DNA of 64,000 nucleotides from Nocardioides lianchengensis (GCF_900101465.1 NZ_FMZM01000001.1:310001-374000), one strand, 5' to 3'. Shown: positions 9,629 to 21,024, numbered from the stretch's first letter. Notes: generated by a model not told the origin, from the sequence alone. A program made the numbers and translations.

Positions 9629-10825
9629 ATGCCCGCGGACGACTCCCTCCCCTCGCTCGTCGCCGGCGTCGTGGACAAGCACGACGCCGAGCTGGTCGGG
9701 CTGCGCCGTGACCTGCACGCCCACCCCGAGCTCTCGTGGGACGAGGTGCGCACGACCCGGCTGATCGCCCGACGCCTCGAGGACACCGGCTGGCGGCTGA
9801 CCCCCTTGCCGCGCACCGGTGTTGTCGCCGAGCTCGGCTCCGGCGGCCGGGTGGTGGCCCTGCGGGCCGACATCGACGCGCTGCCCGTCCAGGACGCGAC
9901 CGACGACCCGTGGCGCAGCACCGTCGCGGGCGTCGCGCACGCCTGCGGGCACGACGTCCACACGACGGCGCTGGTCGGTGCGGCGCTCGCGCTGGCCGAG
10001 GCCCACGACCGCGGCCGGCTCGCGGGCCGGGTGCGGCTGTTCTTCCAGCCCGCCGAGGAGGTCATGCCCGGCGGCGCCGTCCACCTGATGGGGCTGGGCG
10101 TCCTCGACGACGTCGATCGGATCTTCGCCCTGCACTGCGACCCGGGTGTCGACGTGGGCCAGGTCGGGCTGCGCCTCGGCCCGCTGACCAGCGCCGCCGA
10201 CCGCGTCGAGGTCCGCCTCGAGGGTCGGGGCGGGCACACCTCCCGGCCGCACCTCACCGGCGACCTCACCTTCGCGCTGGCCAAGGTCACGACCGAGCTG
10301 CCGGCCGTCCTCTCGCGGCGGATGGACCCCCGGGCCGGCGTCAGCGTCGTCTGGGGCGTCGTCAGCGCCGGGGCCGCCCCCAACGTGATCCCCGACCAGG
10401 GCCTGCTGGCCGGCACGGTGCGGATCCTCGACGCCATCGCCTGGGCGGACTGCGAGAAGCTGGTCCGCGAGGTCGTCCACGAGATCGTCCGTCCGTACGG
10501 CGTGACCGCGCACGTCGACTACCAGCGCGGGGTCCCGCCGGTGGTCAACGAGCCGGTCTCCAACCGGATCCTGGCCCAGACCGTCCGCGACGTCCTGGGG
10601 GACGACGGGCACGTGGTCGCGCCGCAGAGCCTCGGCGGCGAGGACTTCGGGTGGTACCTCGACCAGGTCCCGGGCGCCATGATGCGCCTGGGCACCCGCA
10701 CCCCGGGCGGCCCGACGTACGACCTCCACCAGGGTGACCTGCGCATCGACGAGCGCGCGATCGGGATCGGGGCCCGGCTGATGGCCGGGGCGGCCGCCCG
10801 GGCGCTCACCGAGCCGCCCGCCTGA
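9629..10825 (+). CDS. M20 family metallo-amidohydrolase
   Basis: A 398-residue cytosolic amidohydrolase of the M20D type (hippurate hydrolase, N-acyl amino acid or IAA-amino acid hydrolase group). Metal-site motifs are present in order: HAHPELSWDE, ACGHDVHT, PAEEVMPGG, and HCDP. A C-terminal conserved SLGGEDFGWYL supplies the last metal-contact region, and the dimerisation lid lies around GRGGHTSRPH. The ATG at 9629 was chosen because it starts the family N-terminus, directly after the meaB hairpin. The open frame extends further upstream but only antisense to real coding. The substrate is unknown. It may be a general peptide or N-acyl amino acid hydrolase. Confidence 0.88.
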   Translation: MPADDSLPSLVAGVVDKHDAELVGLRRDLHAHPELSWDEVRTTRLIARRLEDTGWRLTPLPRTGVVAELGSGGRVVALRADIDALPVQDATDDPWRSTVAGVAHACGHDVHTTALVGAALALAEAHDRGRLAGRVRLFFQPAEEVMPGGAVHLMGLGVLDDVDRIFALHCDPGVDVGQVGLRLGPLTSAADRVEVRLEGRGGHTSRPHLTGDLTFALAKVTTELPAVLSRRMDPRAGVSVVWGVVSAGAAPNVIPDQGLLAGTVRILDAIAWADCEKLVREVVHEIVRPYGVTAHVDYQRGVPPVVNEPVSNRILAQTVRDVLGDDGHVVAPQSLGGEDFGWYLDQVPGAMMRLGTRTPGGPTYDLHQGDLRIDERAIGIGARLMAGAAARALTEPPA

Positions 10826-10835
10826 GGCGGGCGGC
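10813..10835. terminator. Perfect hairpin between convergent genes
   Basis: The 10-bp arms 10813-10822 and 10826-10835 are perfectly complementary, and the 3-nt loop is the TGA stop codon of the M20 gene. The convergent ABC permease gene ends 5 bp further on, so this can serve as a bidirectional terminator. Confidence 0.7.
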
Positions 10836-10840
10836 CCGGT

Positions 10841-12132
10841 CTAGGCCTTGCGGTAGGGCACGCCGTCGGCGGCCGGTGCCCGGGAGTGCCCGACCAGCCC
10901 GGCCACCGCGAAGATCGTCACGACGTACGGCAGCATCAGCATGAACTGGCTCGGCACCGGCGAGCCGATCACCGAGAGCACGCTCTGCAGGTTGGACGCG
11001 AACCCGAACAGCAGCGCGGCCAGGGTCGCGCGGATCGGGTCCCACTTGCCGAAGATGACCGCGGCCAGCGCGATGTAGCCCGCTCCACCCGTCATCTCGC
11101 GGTTGAACTGGGACACCGACACGAGGGTGTAGGTGGCCCCTCCGGCGCCGGCGATCAGGCCGGCGAGCAGCACGGTGCGGTAGCGGGTGAGGTTGACCTT
11201 GATGCCGACGGTGTCGGCGGCCTTCGGGTGCTCGCCCACGGCCCGCACGCGCAGACCCCAGCGGGTCCGGTAGAGGGCCCAGGTGACGATCGCGACCGCG
11301 GCGTACATGAGGTAGACGAGGATCGTCTGGCGGAACAGGATCGGGCCGATGACCGGGATCTCGCCCAGCAGCGGGATGGGCATCCGCTCGAACCGCGGCG
11401 GGCTGTTCAGGTCGGCGGCGTTCGGGGCGAGCACCTGGCTGAACATGAAGCTGGTGAGGCCGATGACCAGCACGTTGAGCACCACGCCCACGATCACCTG
11501 GTCGACGTAGTAGGTGATGGCGAAGACGCCCAGCACCAGCGCGACCAGCGCGCCGGCCAGCATCGCGGCGAGCAGGCCGGCCCAGGGCGACCCGGTGATC
11601 GAGCCGACCAGGGCGGCACCGAAGGCTCCGAAGAGCAGCTGCCCGTCGATGGCGATGTTGACGACGCCGGCGCGCTCGCCCAGCACGCCGCCGAGGGCGC
11701 CGAAGACGAGCGGGACGGCCAGGGCCAGCGCCCCGGCGAGCAGGCCGATGACGGGCACGGTCTCGCCGGCCGCGGCCCAGCTCAGGAACGCGGTCATCGC
11801 GGCCACGCCGAAGAGGGCCACCAGCCACAGCGGGGTACGACGCCCCGCGCGGGCGGACCAGGCCGCGAAGGCCGCGGCCAGGACCATCAGCACGACCATC
11901 ACCCAGGTGGTGGCGTCGGCGGGCACGGTGATCTCGGGGAGCTTGACCAGGTCGGTGTCCGTGGCCAGCCGGAACGTGGTGTCCTCGTGGCGGGGCTTGA
12001 ACAGGACGAGGGCGGCGATCAGCACCGCGAAGACGCCGAACAGCACCGGAGTCTTGCCCAGGCCCGGCGGCGGGGCCGTGGGCTCGAGCGCGGTGACGGG
12101 CGGCTCGTCGGGACGGACGATCGGGTCGGTGC

Positions 12133-12136
<4 letters not shown>
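10841..12136 (-). CDS. Nucleoside ABC transporter permease (second)
   Basis: A 431-residue inner-membrane permease of the BPD_transp_2 family, the partner of BMP-type binding proteins that import nucleosides or simple sugars. After a Pro-rich cytoplasmic N-terminus come about ten hydrophobic segments and the family signature GGVLGERAGVVNIAIDGQLL. The EAA-like loop GLRVRAVGEHPKAADTVGIK contacts the ATPase. The GTG start at 12136 overlaps the stop of the upstream permease by 4 bp and avoids the non-coding upstream extension of the frame. It is the last gene of the order ATPase, permease 1, permease 2. A role in nucleoside uptake is inferred from the deaminase and phosphorylase genes next door. 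Confidence 0.9.
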
Positions 12137-13364
<1,228 letters not shown>

Positions 13365-13368
<4 letters not shown>

Positions 13369-14879
13369 GCGACGCTCCCTTCCGGACGCTCGCCGGCCAT
13401 CATCAGGCCGAGGACGTCACGCGGGGTGGTGGACGGGACGATGCCGACGATGCGGCCGCGGTAGAGCACCATGATCCTGTCGGAGAGGGCGGCGATCTCG
13501 TCGAGCTCGGTCGACACCAGGAGCACGGGGACGCCGGTGTCGCGGGCGGCGACGATCTGCTTGTGGATGAACTCGATGGAGCCGACGTCGACGCCGCGGG
13601 TCGGCTGGGCGGCGACGAGCAGCCGCAGGTCGCGGGAGAGCTCCCGGGCGACGACCACCTTCTGCTGGTTGCCGCCGGACAGCTGACCGGCGAGGGTCTC
13701 GATGCCGGGCGCGCGGACGTCGTACTCGACGAGCTTCTCGTGGGCGAAGGACGCGAGGTCCTTCAGCCGCAGCGAGCCGCCGCTCACGAACGGCTTGCCG
13801 TAGGTGCGGTTCAGCATCAGGTTCTCGGCGATCGTCATTCCCGAGACCAGCCCGTCGACCTGGCGGTCCTCAGGGATGAACCCGACCCCGGCGTCGAGGA
13901 CCTTGCGGACCGAGCGACCGACCAGCTCGACGCCGCCGAGCGCGATCGAGCCCGAGACGTGGCTCTGGAGGCCGAGGATCGCCTCGGTCAGCTCGGTCTG
14001 GCCGTTGCCCTGGACCCCGGCCACCCCGACGATCTCGCCGGCGTCGATCGTGAAGCTGATGCCGTCCACGGTGACGTGGCCCTCGGCGTCGGTGACCTTC
14101 AGATCGCTGACGACCAGGGTCGCGGGGCCGGGCTGCGCAGGCTCCTTGTGGACCGTGAGCTCGACCGGACGACCGACCATCAGGGCGGCGAGCTCTGCGT
14201 TGCTGGCGGCCGGGTCGGCCTCGCCCACGACTGTGCCGCGCCGGATCACGGTGATCCGGTCGGCCACCTCGCGCACCTCGCGGAGCTTGTGGGTGATGAA
14301 GACGATCGAGGTGCCGGACTCCTTGAGCTGGCGCATGATCGTCATCAGCTCGTCGGTCTCCTGCGGGGTCAGCACCGCGGTCGGCTCGTCGAAGACGAGG
14401 ACGCGGGCGTCGCGGGAGAGGGCCTTGATGATCTCGACGCGCTGCTGCACGCCCACGGGGAGGTTCTCGACGAGTGCGTCGGGATCGACGTCGAAGCCGA
14501 ACCGGTCGGAGATCTCCCGCACGCGGGCGCGGGCGGAGTCGAGGTCGAGGGTGCCGAGGAACCCGGTGGCCTCGTTGCCGAGCATGACGTTCTCGGCGAC
14601 CGAGAAGACGGGGATCAGCATGAAGTGCTGGTGGACCATGCCGATGCCGGCCGCGATGGCGTCGCCGGGACCGGAGAAGTGCTGAGCCTCGCCGTCGAGG
14701 AGGATCTCGCCCTCGTCGGCCTGGTAGAGGCCGTAGAGGACGTTCATCAACGTCGACTTGCCGGCGCCGTTCTCCCCGAGGAGGCAATGGATCTCGCCGG
14801 GCTCGACGGTGAGCGAGATCCGGTCGTTGGCGACCAGGGTGCCGAAGCGCTTGGTGATGCCGCGCAGGGCGAGTGTCAT
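13365..14879 (-). CDS. Nucleoside ABC transporter ATP-binding protein (tandem ATPase)
   Basis: A 504-residue protein with two fused ABC ATPase domains, the arrangement used by sugar and nucleoside importers (RbsA or YufO type). Domain 1 has Walker [10 protein letters not shown], a Q-loop at MVHQHFML, a degenerate signature [11 protein letters not shown] and Walker [12 protein letters not shown]. Domain 2 (from about residue 260) has a Walker A-like GVQGNGQTE, the signature [15 protein letters not shown] and an atypical Walker B ([12 protein letters not shown]). A degenerate second site is normal in this family. It energises the two permeases that follow. Confidence 0.92.
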
Positions 14880-14944
14880 GCGAGGTCCCTAGGAGATGGG
14901 CGACGTGGCCGGGTGATCGGGAGGTGCGCGCCTCAGGCTAGCGA

Positions 14945-14984
14945 CACCAAAGGGGGGCCGGCAGGTGCCGACCCCCCTCTGGTG
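14945..14984 (-). terminator. Hairpin between binding-protein gene and ATPase gene
   Basis: The arms 14945-14963 and 14966-14984 pair over 19 nt with two mismatches, enclosing a G6/C6 tract. It lies between the BMP binding-protein gene and the transporter ATPase gene. It may act as a partial terminator or mRNA stabiliser that leaves the binding protein in excess, a common arrangement for ABC importers. Confidence 0.6.
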
Positions 14985-15018
14985 CTCAGCCGGGGCTGTT
15001 CCTACGAGTGGTGCAGGG

Positions 15019-16119
15019 TCACTGGTTGAGGTACGAGGTGACCGGGATCGAGCCGTCGATGATGCCGGCCTTCACCTGCTCGAGCTCGTCCGCCAGGGTG
15101 TCGGAGATCTTGTCCTCGAAGTTGTGGAACGGCGCGATGCCCACGCCGTCGTTCTCGAGCGTGCCGACGTAGGCCTCGGGGTCGAACTCGTCGTTGCCGG
15201 CGGCCACGATCGCCTCGTAGGTCGAGACCTTCATGTTCTTCAGGATCGACGTGAGCACGACGTCCTGCGTCTTCGGGTCGGTCTCGAAGAAGTCGGCGTC
15301 GACGCCCATCAGGGCGACGTCCTTGCCGGAGTCGGCGATCGCGGTCAGGGCGCCCTGGTAGATCGGGCCGCCGACCGGGAGGATCACGTCGGCGTCCTGG
15401 TCGATGATGCCCTTGGCCGTGGTGGTCGCGGTCTCGTTGGCCTCGAAGCCACCCGTGAACAGGCCCTTCTCGCCGCCCTCGAAGCCGACGACCTTGACGT
15501 CCTTGCCCTTCTCGGCCGCGTAGTACTCCGCGCCCTGCTTGAAGCCGTCCATGAAGATCGTGACGGTCGGGAACGGCTGGCCGCCGTAGGTGCCGACGAC
15601 GCCGGTCTTGGTGTAGTCGGCCGCGGCGTAGCCCGCGAGGAACGCGGCCTGGGCCGTGTCGTAGAGGAGCGGCTTGATGTTCTCCGCGTCCTTGGTGCCG
15701 TCGAAGTCGTTGTCGGCCGCGTCGTCGATGAGGATGTACTCGACGTCGGGGTTGGCCTTGGCGGACTCGACGGTCGCGGCGGAGAGGGCGAAGCCGACCG
15801 TCACGATGGCGTCGCAACCCTCGGCCACGAGGCTCTCGAGGTTGGGGGCGTAGTCGTTCTCGCTGTTCGACTCGACCTCCTTGTGCTCCGACCCGAGCTC
15901 CTCGGCGGCCTGGAGGACCCCTTCATAGCTGAGCTGGTTGAACGACTTGTCGTCGAAGCCGCCGGCATCGGAGACGATGCACGGGAGGAAGTCGGTCTTC
16001 GCCGCGTCGTTGCTGCCCGAGGAGCCCGACTCGTCCGGCGCGTCACCACACGCCACCAGGGCGCTCGACGCGGCCAGGACGGCGATCCCGCCGACGATGG
16101 CCTTCCGCATCTTCTTCAC
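15019..16119 (-). CDS. BMP-family nucleoside-binding lipoprotein
   Basis: This is the substrate-binding protein of the adjacent ABC importer. A lipobox ALVAC puts the acylated Cys at residue 24, so it is anchored outside the membrane. The mature part is a two-lobe PBP1/BMP fold with family features CIVSDAGGFDDKSFNQLSYEG, GTYGGQPFPTVTIFMDGFKQG and VILPVGGPIYQGAL. I chose the GTG at 16119 because GGAGG lies 5 nt upstream. Starting at the internal ATG (16110) is also possible, and the longer frame to 16143 would bury the ribosome site. BMP proteins bind nucleosides or related purines. Nucleoside specificity is inferred from context. Confidence 0.9.
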   Translation of the reverse strand: MKKMRKAIVGGIAVLAASSALVACGDAPDESGSSGSNDAAKTDFLPCIVSDAGGFDDKSFNQLSYEGVLQAAEELGSEHKEVESNSENDYAPNLESLVAEGCDAIVTVGFALSAATVESAKANPDVEYILIDDAADNDFDGTKDAENIKPLLYDTAQAAFLAGYAAADYTKTGVVGTYGGQPFPTVTIFMDGFKQGAEYYAAEKGKDVKVVGFEGGEKGLFTGGFEANETATTTAKGIIDQDADVILPVGGPIYQGALTAIADSGKDVALMGVDADFFETDPKTQDVVLTSILKNMKVSTYEAIVAAGNDEFDPEAYVGTLENDGVGIAPFHNFEDKISDTLADELEQVKAGIIDGSIPVTSYLNQ

Positions 16120-16333
16120 TTCTGCCTCCAGATCCAGCCCCACACCACCGGGGGCGCACGGGGAGGCACGCTAGCGGCTGTCGGCCGCAGTTGCTCCTGC
16201 TTGAGGGCGTAGTGACGAAAGGTTTATCGACTTGGGATGAAACGGGGGGTGTGGGACTGTGCCGGATTGCCGTCGACGCCCCCGTGGTCCACCCTGGGGC
16301 CGCGGATCGGCCGCGGACGAGAGGAGCAGACAC
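16120..16333. promoter_or_regulatory. Divergent intergenic region, nucleoside transporter / cdd
   Basis: This 214-bp gap separates the transporter operon from cdd-deoA and must hold promoters for both. The stretch around 16215-16235 is locally AT-richer than its surroundings. I found no convincing palindromic operator or purine riboswitch fold. A GAGGAG ribosome site lies just before the cdd start. Confidence 0.5.
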
Positions 16334-16750
16334 ATGAGCGAGCCGTCGGGCGGGTGGGAGGCGCTGCGCCAGCTCGCCGTCGAGGTCGCGGGTCACGCGT
16401 ACGCGCCGTACAGCCGGTACGCCGTGGGCGCGGCCGCGCAGGTCGACGACGGCCGGACCGTCGTGGGCTGCAACGTCGAGAACGCGGCGTACGGCGTGAC
16501 GCTGTGCGCGGAGTGCGGCCTGGTCTCCTCGCTGGTCGCCGGGGGCGGCGGGCGGCTGACCCACTTCGTCTGCGTGAACGGCGTCGGTGACGTGATCATG
16601 CCGTGCGGCCGTTGCCGTCAGCTGCTCTGGGAGCACGGCGGTGCGGACCTGCTCGTCCAGACCCCGGAGGGTGTCCTCGGCATGGACCACGTGCTGCCGC
16701 AGGCGTTCGGTCCCGATGACCTGACGCGCGGGACCCTCCCGCTAGCCTGA
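16334..16750 (+). CDS. cdd: Cytidine deaminase
   Basis: A 138-residue zinc enzyme that deaminates cytidine and deoxycytidine to uridine and deoxyuridine. The length is that of the homotetrameric class. Motifs visible are the substrate loop GCNVENAAYG, the catalytic CAE-type motif (CAEC) and the zinc-binding PCGRCRQ. The ATG at 16334 follows GAGGAG with good spacing and gives the canonical N-terminus, so longer versions of the frame were rejected. deoA begins 5 bp after its stop. With the divergent transporter, the pair handles imported pyrimidine nucleosides. Confidence 0.95.
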   Translation: MSEPSGGWEALRQLAVEVAGHAYAPYSRYAVGAAAQVDDGRTVVGCNVENAAYGVTLCAECGLVSSLVAGGGGRLTHFVCVNGVGDVIMPCGRCRQLLWEHGGADLLVQTPEGVLGMDHVLPQAFGPDDLTRGTLPLA

Positions 16751-16754
16751 CGCG

Positions 16755-18041
16755 GTGACTCTCCACGACGCGGTCGAGGTCATCCTCGCCAAGCGGGACG
16801 GCGCAACGCTGTCCGACAGCCAGATCGACTGGGTGATCGACGCCTACACCCGGGGCGAGGTCGCCGACGAGCAGATGTCGGCGCTGGCCATGGCCATCCT
16901 CCTCAACGGCATGGACCGGGCCGAGATCGCCCGCTGGACCGGCGCCATGATCGCGTCGGGGGAGCGGATGGACTTCGGGTCCCTGTCGCGGCCGACCGCC
17001 GACAAGCACTCCACCGGTGGAGTGGGCGACAAGATCACCCTGCCCCTGGCGCCGCTGGTCGCGGCCTGCGGGGTCGCCGTACCCCAGCTGTCGGGTCGGG
17101 GCCTCGGCCACACCGGCGGCACCCTCGACAAGCTCGAGGCGATCCCCGGCTGGCGGGCGGCGCTGTCGAACGACGAGATGCTCGCCCAGCTGGAGTCGGT
17201 CGGTGCGGTCATCTGCGCGGCCGGCGACGGCCTGGCGCCCGCCGACAAGAAGCTCTACGCCCTGCGCGACGTCACCGGCACCGTCGAGGCGATCCCGCTC
17301 ATCGCGTCCTCGATCATGTCGAAGAAGATCGCGGAGGGCACCGGCGCGCTCGTGCTCGACGTGAAGGTCGGCACCGGCGCGTTCATGAAGGACCTCGACA
17401 AGGCCCGCGAGCTGGCCGAGACGATGGTGGCGCTCGGCACCGACGCCGGCGTCCGCACGGTCGCGCTGCTCACCGACATGTCGACGCCGCTCGGCCTGAC
17501 CGCCGGCAACGCGATCGAGGTCGCCGAGTCGGTCGAGGTGCTCGCCGGCGGCGGCCCCGCCGACGTGGTCGAGCTGACCCTGGCCCTGGCCCGCGAGATG
17601 CTCGCCGGCGCGGGCGTCACCGACGTCGACCCGGCCGACGTGCTGGCCTCCGGTCGCGCGATGGACGCGTGGCGCGCCATGATCTCCGCCCAGGGCGGTG
17701 ACCCGTCCGCGAAGCTCCCGGTCGCCCGCGAGTCGCACGTGGTCGCGGCGCCGTCCACCGGCGTGCTGACCCGGCTCGACGCGATGGCCGTCGGCCTGGC
17801 CGCCTGGCGCCTCGGCGCCGGCCGCGCCCGCAAGGAGGACCCGGTGCAGGCCGGGGCCGGCGTCGTCTGGCACGCCCGCCCCGGCGACCAGGTCACCGAG
17901 GGTCAGCCGCTGCTCACCCTGCTCACCGACGAGCCCGCCCGCTTCGACCGGGCCCTCGCCTCACTCGAGGGCGGGTACGACGTCGCGCCCGCGGGCACGC
18001 CGTACACGCCGACGCCGCTGGTCCTCGACCGCATCGGCTGA
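16755..18041 (+). CDS. deoA: Thymidine phosphorylase
   Basis: A 428-residue pyrimidine nucleoside phosphorylase that cleaves thymidine or deoxyuridine with phosphate to the base and 2-deoxyribose 1-phosphate. The signature DKHSTGGVGDKITL is present near residue 75, followed by the SGRGLGHTGGTLDKLEAIPG block and KKIAEGTGALVLDVKVGTGAFM. A C-terminal barrel-sandwich domain is typical of the family. The GTG start at 16755 lies 5 bp after cdd, so the two form an operon. Its product would feed the phosphomutase and DeoC encoded further right. Confidence 0.95.
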   Translation: MTLHDAVEVILAKRDGATLSDSQIDWVIDAYTRGEVADEQMSALAMAILLNGMDRAEIARWTGAMIASGERMDFGSLSRPTADKHSTGGVGDKITLPLAPLVAACGVAVPQLSGRGLGHTGGTLDKLEAIPGWRAALSNDEMLAQLESVGAVICAAGDGLAPADKKLYALRDVTGTVEAIPLIASSIMSKKIAEGTGALVLDVKVGTGAFMKDLDKARELAETMVALGTDAGVRTVALLTDMSTPLGLTAGNAIEVAESVEVLAGGGPADVVELTLALAREMLAGAGVTDVDPADVLASGRAMDAWRAMISAQGGDPSAKLPVARESHVVAAPSTGVLTRLDAMAVGLAAWRLGAGRARKEDPVQAGAGVVWHARPGDQVTEGQPLLTLLTDEPARFDRALASLEGGYDVAPAGTPYTPTPLVLDRIG

Positions 18042-18069
18042 CCCGAACCCCCGAGTCGGCGAGGAGGGG

Positions 18070-18840
18070 TCAGTCCCGCCCGGCCATGGCCATCGCCCAG
18101 CTGCCGACCGGGAGGCAGAAGCGGTCGGTCACCGGGGCCATCGTGGCGTCCTGCGCGCGGTTGCCCTTGGGGGTGGAGATGTCGAGGTAGACCCGGAGCT
18201 TGAAGCAGGCCTGCAGGCTCCGGTCGCCCGGGGCGTCGTGCCAGTACTCGAACTTCTTCCAGGTCGCTGCCGTGCCGGTGCTCGACACGTCGAACTTGTG
18301 GTAGGCGCGGTCGGGCTCGAGGGTGCGGGTGCGGGACACCCGGTCCTGGTCGCCCTCGCAGGTGGGAGCCACGCCTGCGCTGATCTGCCACGGGTAGCCG
18401 ATCGCCACCGAGGGGTTCCACGAGCAGAGCCGGATCGTGAAGTTCGCGGCGCTGACCCGGCTCTGCGCGACCACCTGGGAGGCCTTGCGGCGGGGAGCGC
18501 CCGTCTTGCAGTTCTTGTAGAACTTGACCTGGAGGACGGGCTTCTTCATCTTCGGGTCCTTGAAGCCCCAGATCTTCTGGTTCTTGTCGACCGCGACCCG
18601 CACCGTCCAGCTGGCCCGGTAGGTCCAGCGTGCGCACATCTTGACCCGCGGCAGGTAGCGCTGGCCCCCGTCGAGCTGCCCCTTGGACTTCGTCCGCCAG
18701 AACACGTTCGGGTCCTTGCCCCTGGCCGAGGCCTGCTCGGACGACGGCTCGGGCTGAGCGGTCGAGGCCGGGGGTGCGGCGAGCGGGACGGAGAGAAGGA
18801 CGGTGGCGAGGACGGTCCCAGCGATGCGGGGCAGGTGCAT
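18070..18840 (-). CDS. Exported protein of unknown function
   Basis: A 256-residue protein with a clear signal peptide (basic start, hydrophobic core to about residue 28, cleavage near ASTA-Q). The mature part is basic and contains several Cys residues (for example KMCARWTY, YKNCKTG, RLCSWNPSV, PTCEGD, QACFKL and DRFCLPVG), suggesting disulfides in the secreted form. I do not recognise a family. The gene is convergent with deoA, 28 bp away. The ATG at 18840 follows a GGAGG-like site in the leader. It does not appear to be part of the nucleoside pathway. Confidence 0.7.
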   Translation of the reverse strand: MHLPRIAGTVLATVLLSVPLAAPPASTAQPEPSSEQASARGKDPNVFWRTKSKGQLDGGQRYLPRVKMCARWTYRASWTVRVAVDKNQKIWGFKDPKMKKPVLQVKFYKNCKTGAPRRKASQVVAQSRVSAANFTIRLCSWNPSVAIGYPWQISAGVAPTCEGDQDRVSRTRTLEPDRAYHKFDVSSTGTAATWKKFEYWHDAPGDRSLQACFKLRVYLDISTPKGNRAQDATMAPVTDRFCLPVGSWAMAMAGRD

Positions 18841-18929
18841 GAGGGCCTCCCGAGAGGTGCGTGTCGAGTGGTGGGTGACTACCCGCCAGCCGATCGGCCA
18901 AACGATGGTCCGCCCGGGACCCGGAGAGC

Positions 18930-19385
18930 TCAGTCCTCCAGGAGGAGGACGACGGTCTCGGCGACGCAGGCGGGCTTGGCCTCGCCCTCGATCTCGACGG
19001 TGTAGCGGATGATCAGCTGCTTGCCGGCGGGCAGGTCGGTGACCTCGCCGAACGCGGCGTGGCCGCGGACCCGCTTGCCGACCAGCAGCGGGTTCGGGAA
19101 GCGGACCTTGTTGACGCCGTAGTTGAGCTTGGCGCCGGGGGTGTCGAGGCTGAAGATCTGGCCGCCGAGCCAGGGGACCAGCGACAGCGTGAGGTAGCCG
19201 TGGGCGATGGTGGCGCCGAACGGTCCGGCCTTCGCCTTCTCGACGTCGACGTGGATCCACTGGTGGTCGCCGGTGGCGTCGGCGAAGGTGTTGACGCGCT
19301 CCTGGTCGATGGTGACCCAGTCGGTGCTGCCGAGGTCCTGGCCGGCGGCCGCGGCGACGTCGTCGAAGCTGGTGAACACGCGCAA
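18930..19385 (-). CDS. MaoC-like (R)-specific enoyl-CoA hydratase
   Basis: A 151-residue single hot-dog-fold dehydratase. The hydratase-2 motif is visible as [15 protein letters not shown], with the catalytic Asp/His pair, followed by [14 protein letters not shown]. Such proteins hydrate trans-2-enoyl-CoA in fatty acid or polyketide-like metabolism. I chose the TTG start at 19385, preceded by AGGAG at 6-nt spacing, because it gives the usual N-terminus [13 protein letters not shown] two codons later is the alternative. It is divergent from add and the 52-bp gap must hold both promoters. No role in nucleoside metabolism is evident. Confidence 0.88.
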   Translation of the reverse strand: MRVFTSFDDVAAAAGQDLGSTDWVTIDQERVNTFADATGDHQWIHVDVEKAKAGPFGATIAHGYLTLSLVPWLGGQIFSLDTPGAKLNYGVNKVRFPNPLLVGKRVRGHAAFGEVTDLPAGKQLIIRYTVEIEGEAKPACVAETVVLLLED

Positions 19386-19437
19386 GGCAGGCTCCTGTCG
19401 AGTGAACTCGGGGCTGGTTCTGTGGTGGGATGGCGCC

Positions 19438-20553
19438 ATGAGCAGCGCCGCCGCCGAACCTACCGGTCTCACGCGTGACACCGTCCTGCGAGCGCCGAAG
19501 GTGCTGCTGCACGACCACCTCGACGGCGGGCTGCGACCGCAGACGATCATCGACCTGGCCGCCGACTGCGGCCACGAGCTGCCGGCGACCGAGGCCGTCG
19601 CGCTCGGCACCTGGTTCGCCGAGTCGGCCGACTCGGGCTCGCTGGAACGCTACCTGGAGACCTTCGACCACACGGTCGCCGTCATGCAGTCCGGGCCGGC
19701 GATCACCCGGGTGGCCCGCGAGTGCGTCGAGGACCTGGCCGCCGACGGCGTCGTGTACGCCGAGGTCCGCTACGCGCCCGAGCAGCACGTCGAGGGTGGA
19801 CTGACCCTCGACGAGGTGGTCGCGGCCGTGCAGGAGGGCTTCGACGCCGGGGTCGCGTCCGCGGGCGGGCGGATCGTCGTACGCCAGCTGCTGACGGCCA
19901 TGCGCCACCAGGCCCGCTCGATGGAGATCGCCGAGCTGGCGATCGCCTGGCGCGACCGCGGCGTCGCGGGCTTCGACATCGCGGGCGCCGAGGCCGGCTA
20001 CCCGCCCACCCGCCACCTCGACGCGTTCGAGTACCTCCAGCGCGAGAACTCCCACTTCACCATCCACGCCGGCGAGGCGTTCGGGCTGCCGTCGATCTGG
20101 CAGGCGATCCAGTGGTGCGGCGCCGACCGGCTCGGCCACGGCGTCCGCATCATCGACGACATCACCGTGCACGACGACGGGTCGGTGGAGCTGGGCCGGC
20201 TGGCGGCGTACGTCCGCGACCAGCGGATCCCGCTGGAGATGTGCCCGGCCTCCAACGTGCAGACCGGCGCGGCCACCTCGATCGCCCAGCACCCGATCGG
20301 GCTGCTGAAGAAGCTCCGCTTCCGGGTCACCGTCAACACCGACAACCGGCTGATGAGCCAGACGTCGATGACCGCCGAGCTGTGGGACCTCGTCCAGGCC
20401 TTCGGGTACGGCGTCCGCGACCTCGAGTGGTTCACGGTCAACGCGATGAAGTCGGCGTTCCTGCCGTTCGACGAGCGGCTCGACCTGATCGAGCGGGTCA
20501 TCAAGCCGGCGTACGCCGAGCTCGCGGCCGAGCGGTCCGCGGGTCGGGACTGA
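19438..20553 (+). CDS. add: Adenosine deaminase
   Basis: A 371-residue zinc TIM-barrel enzyme converting adenosine and deoxyadenosine to inosine and deoxyinosine. Metal and catalytic motifs appear in order: [10 protein letters not shown] (His-x-His), [10 protein letters not shown] (His plus catalytic Glu), RLGHGVRI (His) and VTVNTDNR (Asp). The ATG at 19438 directly precedes the family N-terminus. The frame is open further upstream but that part is antisense to the divergent MaoC gene. The product inosine is the substrate of the PunA encoded at 42.9 kb, which fits the nucleoside theme of this region. Confidence 0.94.
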   Translation: MSSAAAEPTGLTRDTVLRAPKVLLHDHLDGGLRPQTIIDLAADCGHELPATEAVALGTWFAESADSGSLERYLETFDHTVAVMQSGPAITRVARECVEDLAADGVVYAEVRYAPEQHVEGGLTLDEVVAAVQEGFDAGVASAGGRIVVRQLLTAMRHQARSMEIAELAIAWRDRGVAGFDIAGAEAGYPPTRHLDAFEYLQRENSHFTIHAGEAFGLPSIWQAIQWCGADRLGHGVRIIDDITVHDDGSVELGRLAAYVRDQRIPLEMCPASNVQTGAATSIAQHPIGLLKKLRFRVTVNTDNRLMSQTSMTAELWDLVQAFGYGVRDLEWFTVNAMKSAFLPFDERLDLIERVIKPAYAELAAERSAGRD

Positions 20554-20556
20554 CCC

Positions 20557-21024
20557 GTGACCGTCCACGCGGGACCCTCGGTCGTCCTGCTGGTCGGTGC
20601 GCTCGCGCTGCTCGCCGGTGCGGCCGCGGCGGCGGCCCGCGGGCTGCGGGAGCGCCGTACGGCGGTGCAGGTGGCCGGGCGCGCGGTGACCGCGCGGGCG
20701 GAGGTGCTGGAGCTCTCGGCGAAGGACGTCAGCGTCGGGGGCGACCCGACGACGCTCTACTACCCGACGGTCCGGTTCACGCCGGAGGGCGGCGAGCCGG
20801 TCGAGGCCGAGTGCCTCACCGGGGTCGAGCCGCCCCCGCCGCACGCGGGCGACCCGGTCGAGGTCCGCTACGACCCGGAGCACCCGACCCACGTCGAGCT
20901 GGCCGACGTCGACCCGCAGGCCTCCGCCGGGCGGAGCTCGTTCGTCGTGGCCCGGCTGCTGGTCACGGTCGCGCTGGCGCTACCGGTCGCGTGGCTGCTG
21001 CTGGCGCTGCTCGTCTGGGAGTGA
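20557..21024 (+). CDS. DUF3592-type membrane protein
   Basis: A 155-residue protein with a hydrophobic span at each end (about 8-28 and 128-152) enclosing a beta-rich extracytoplasmic domain. The central part resembles DUF3592: YYPTVRFTPEGGEPVEAE and DPVEVRYDPEHPTHVEL. It starts 3 bp after add, so it is probably co-transcribed, but no enzymatic role is known. Its last 45 bp overlap the 3' end of the convergent kinase gene. Confidence 0.75.
   Translation: MTVHAGPSVVLLVGALALLAGAAAAAARGLRERRTAVQVAGRAVTARAEVLELSAKDVSVGGDPTTLYYPTVRFTPEGGEPVEAECLTGVEPPPPHAGDPVEVRYDPEHPTHVELADVDPQASAGRSSFVVARLLVTVALALPVAWLLLALLVWE

Noticed and set aside
16120..16333. A purine riboswitch upstream of the nucleoside transporter
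   Set aside because: I could not find the conserved J2-3 and loop sequences or a fitting stem set.
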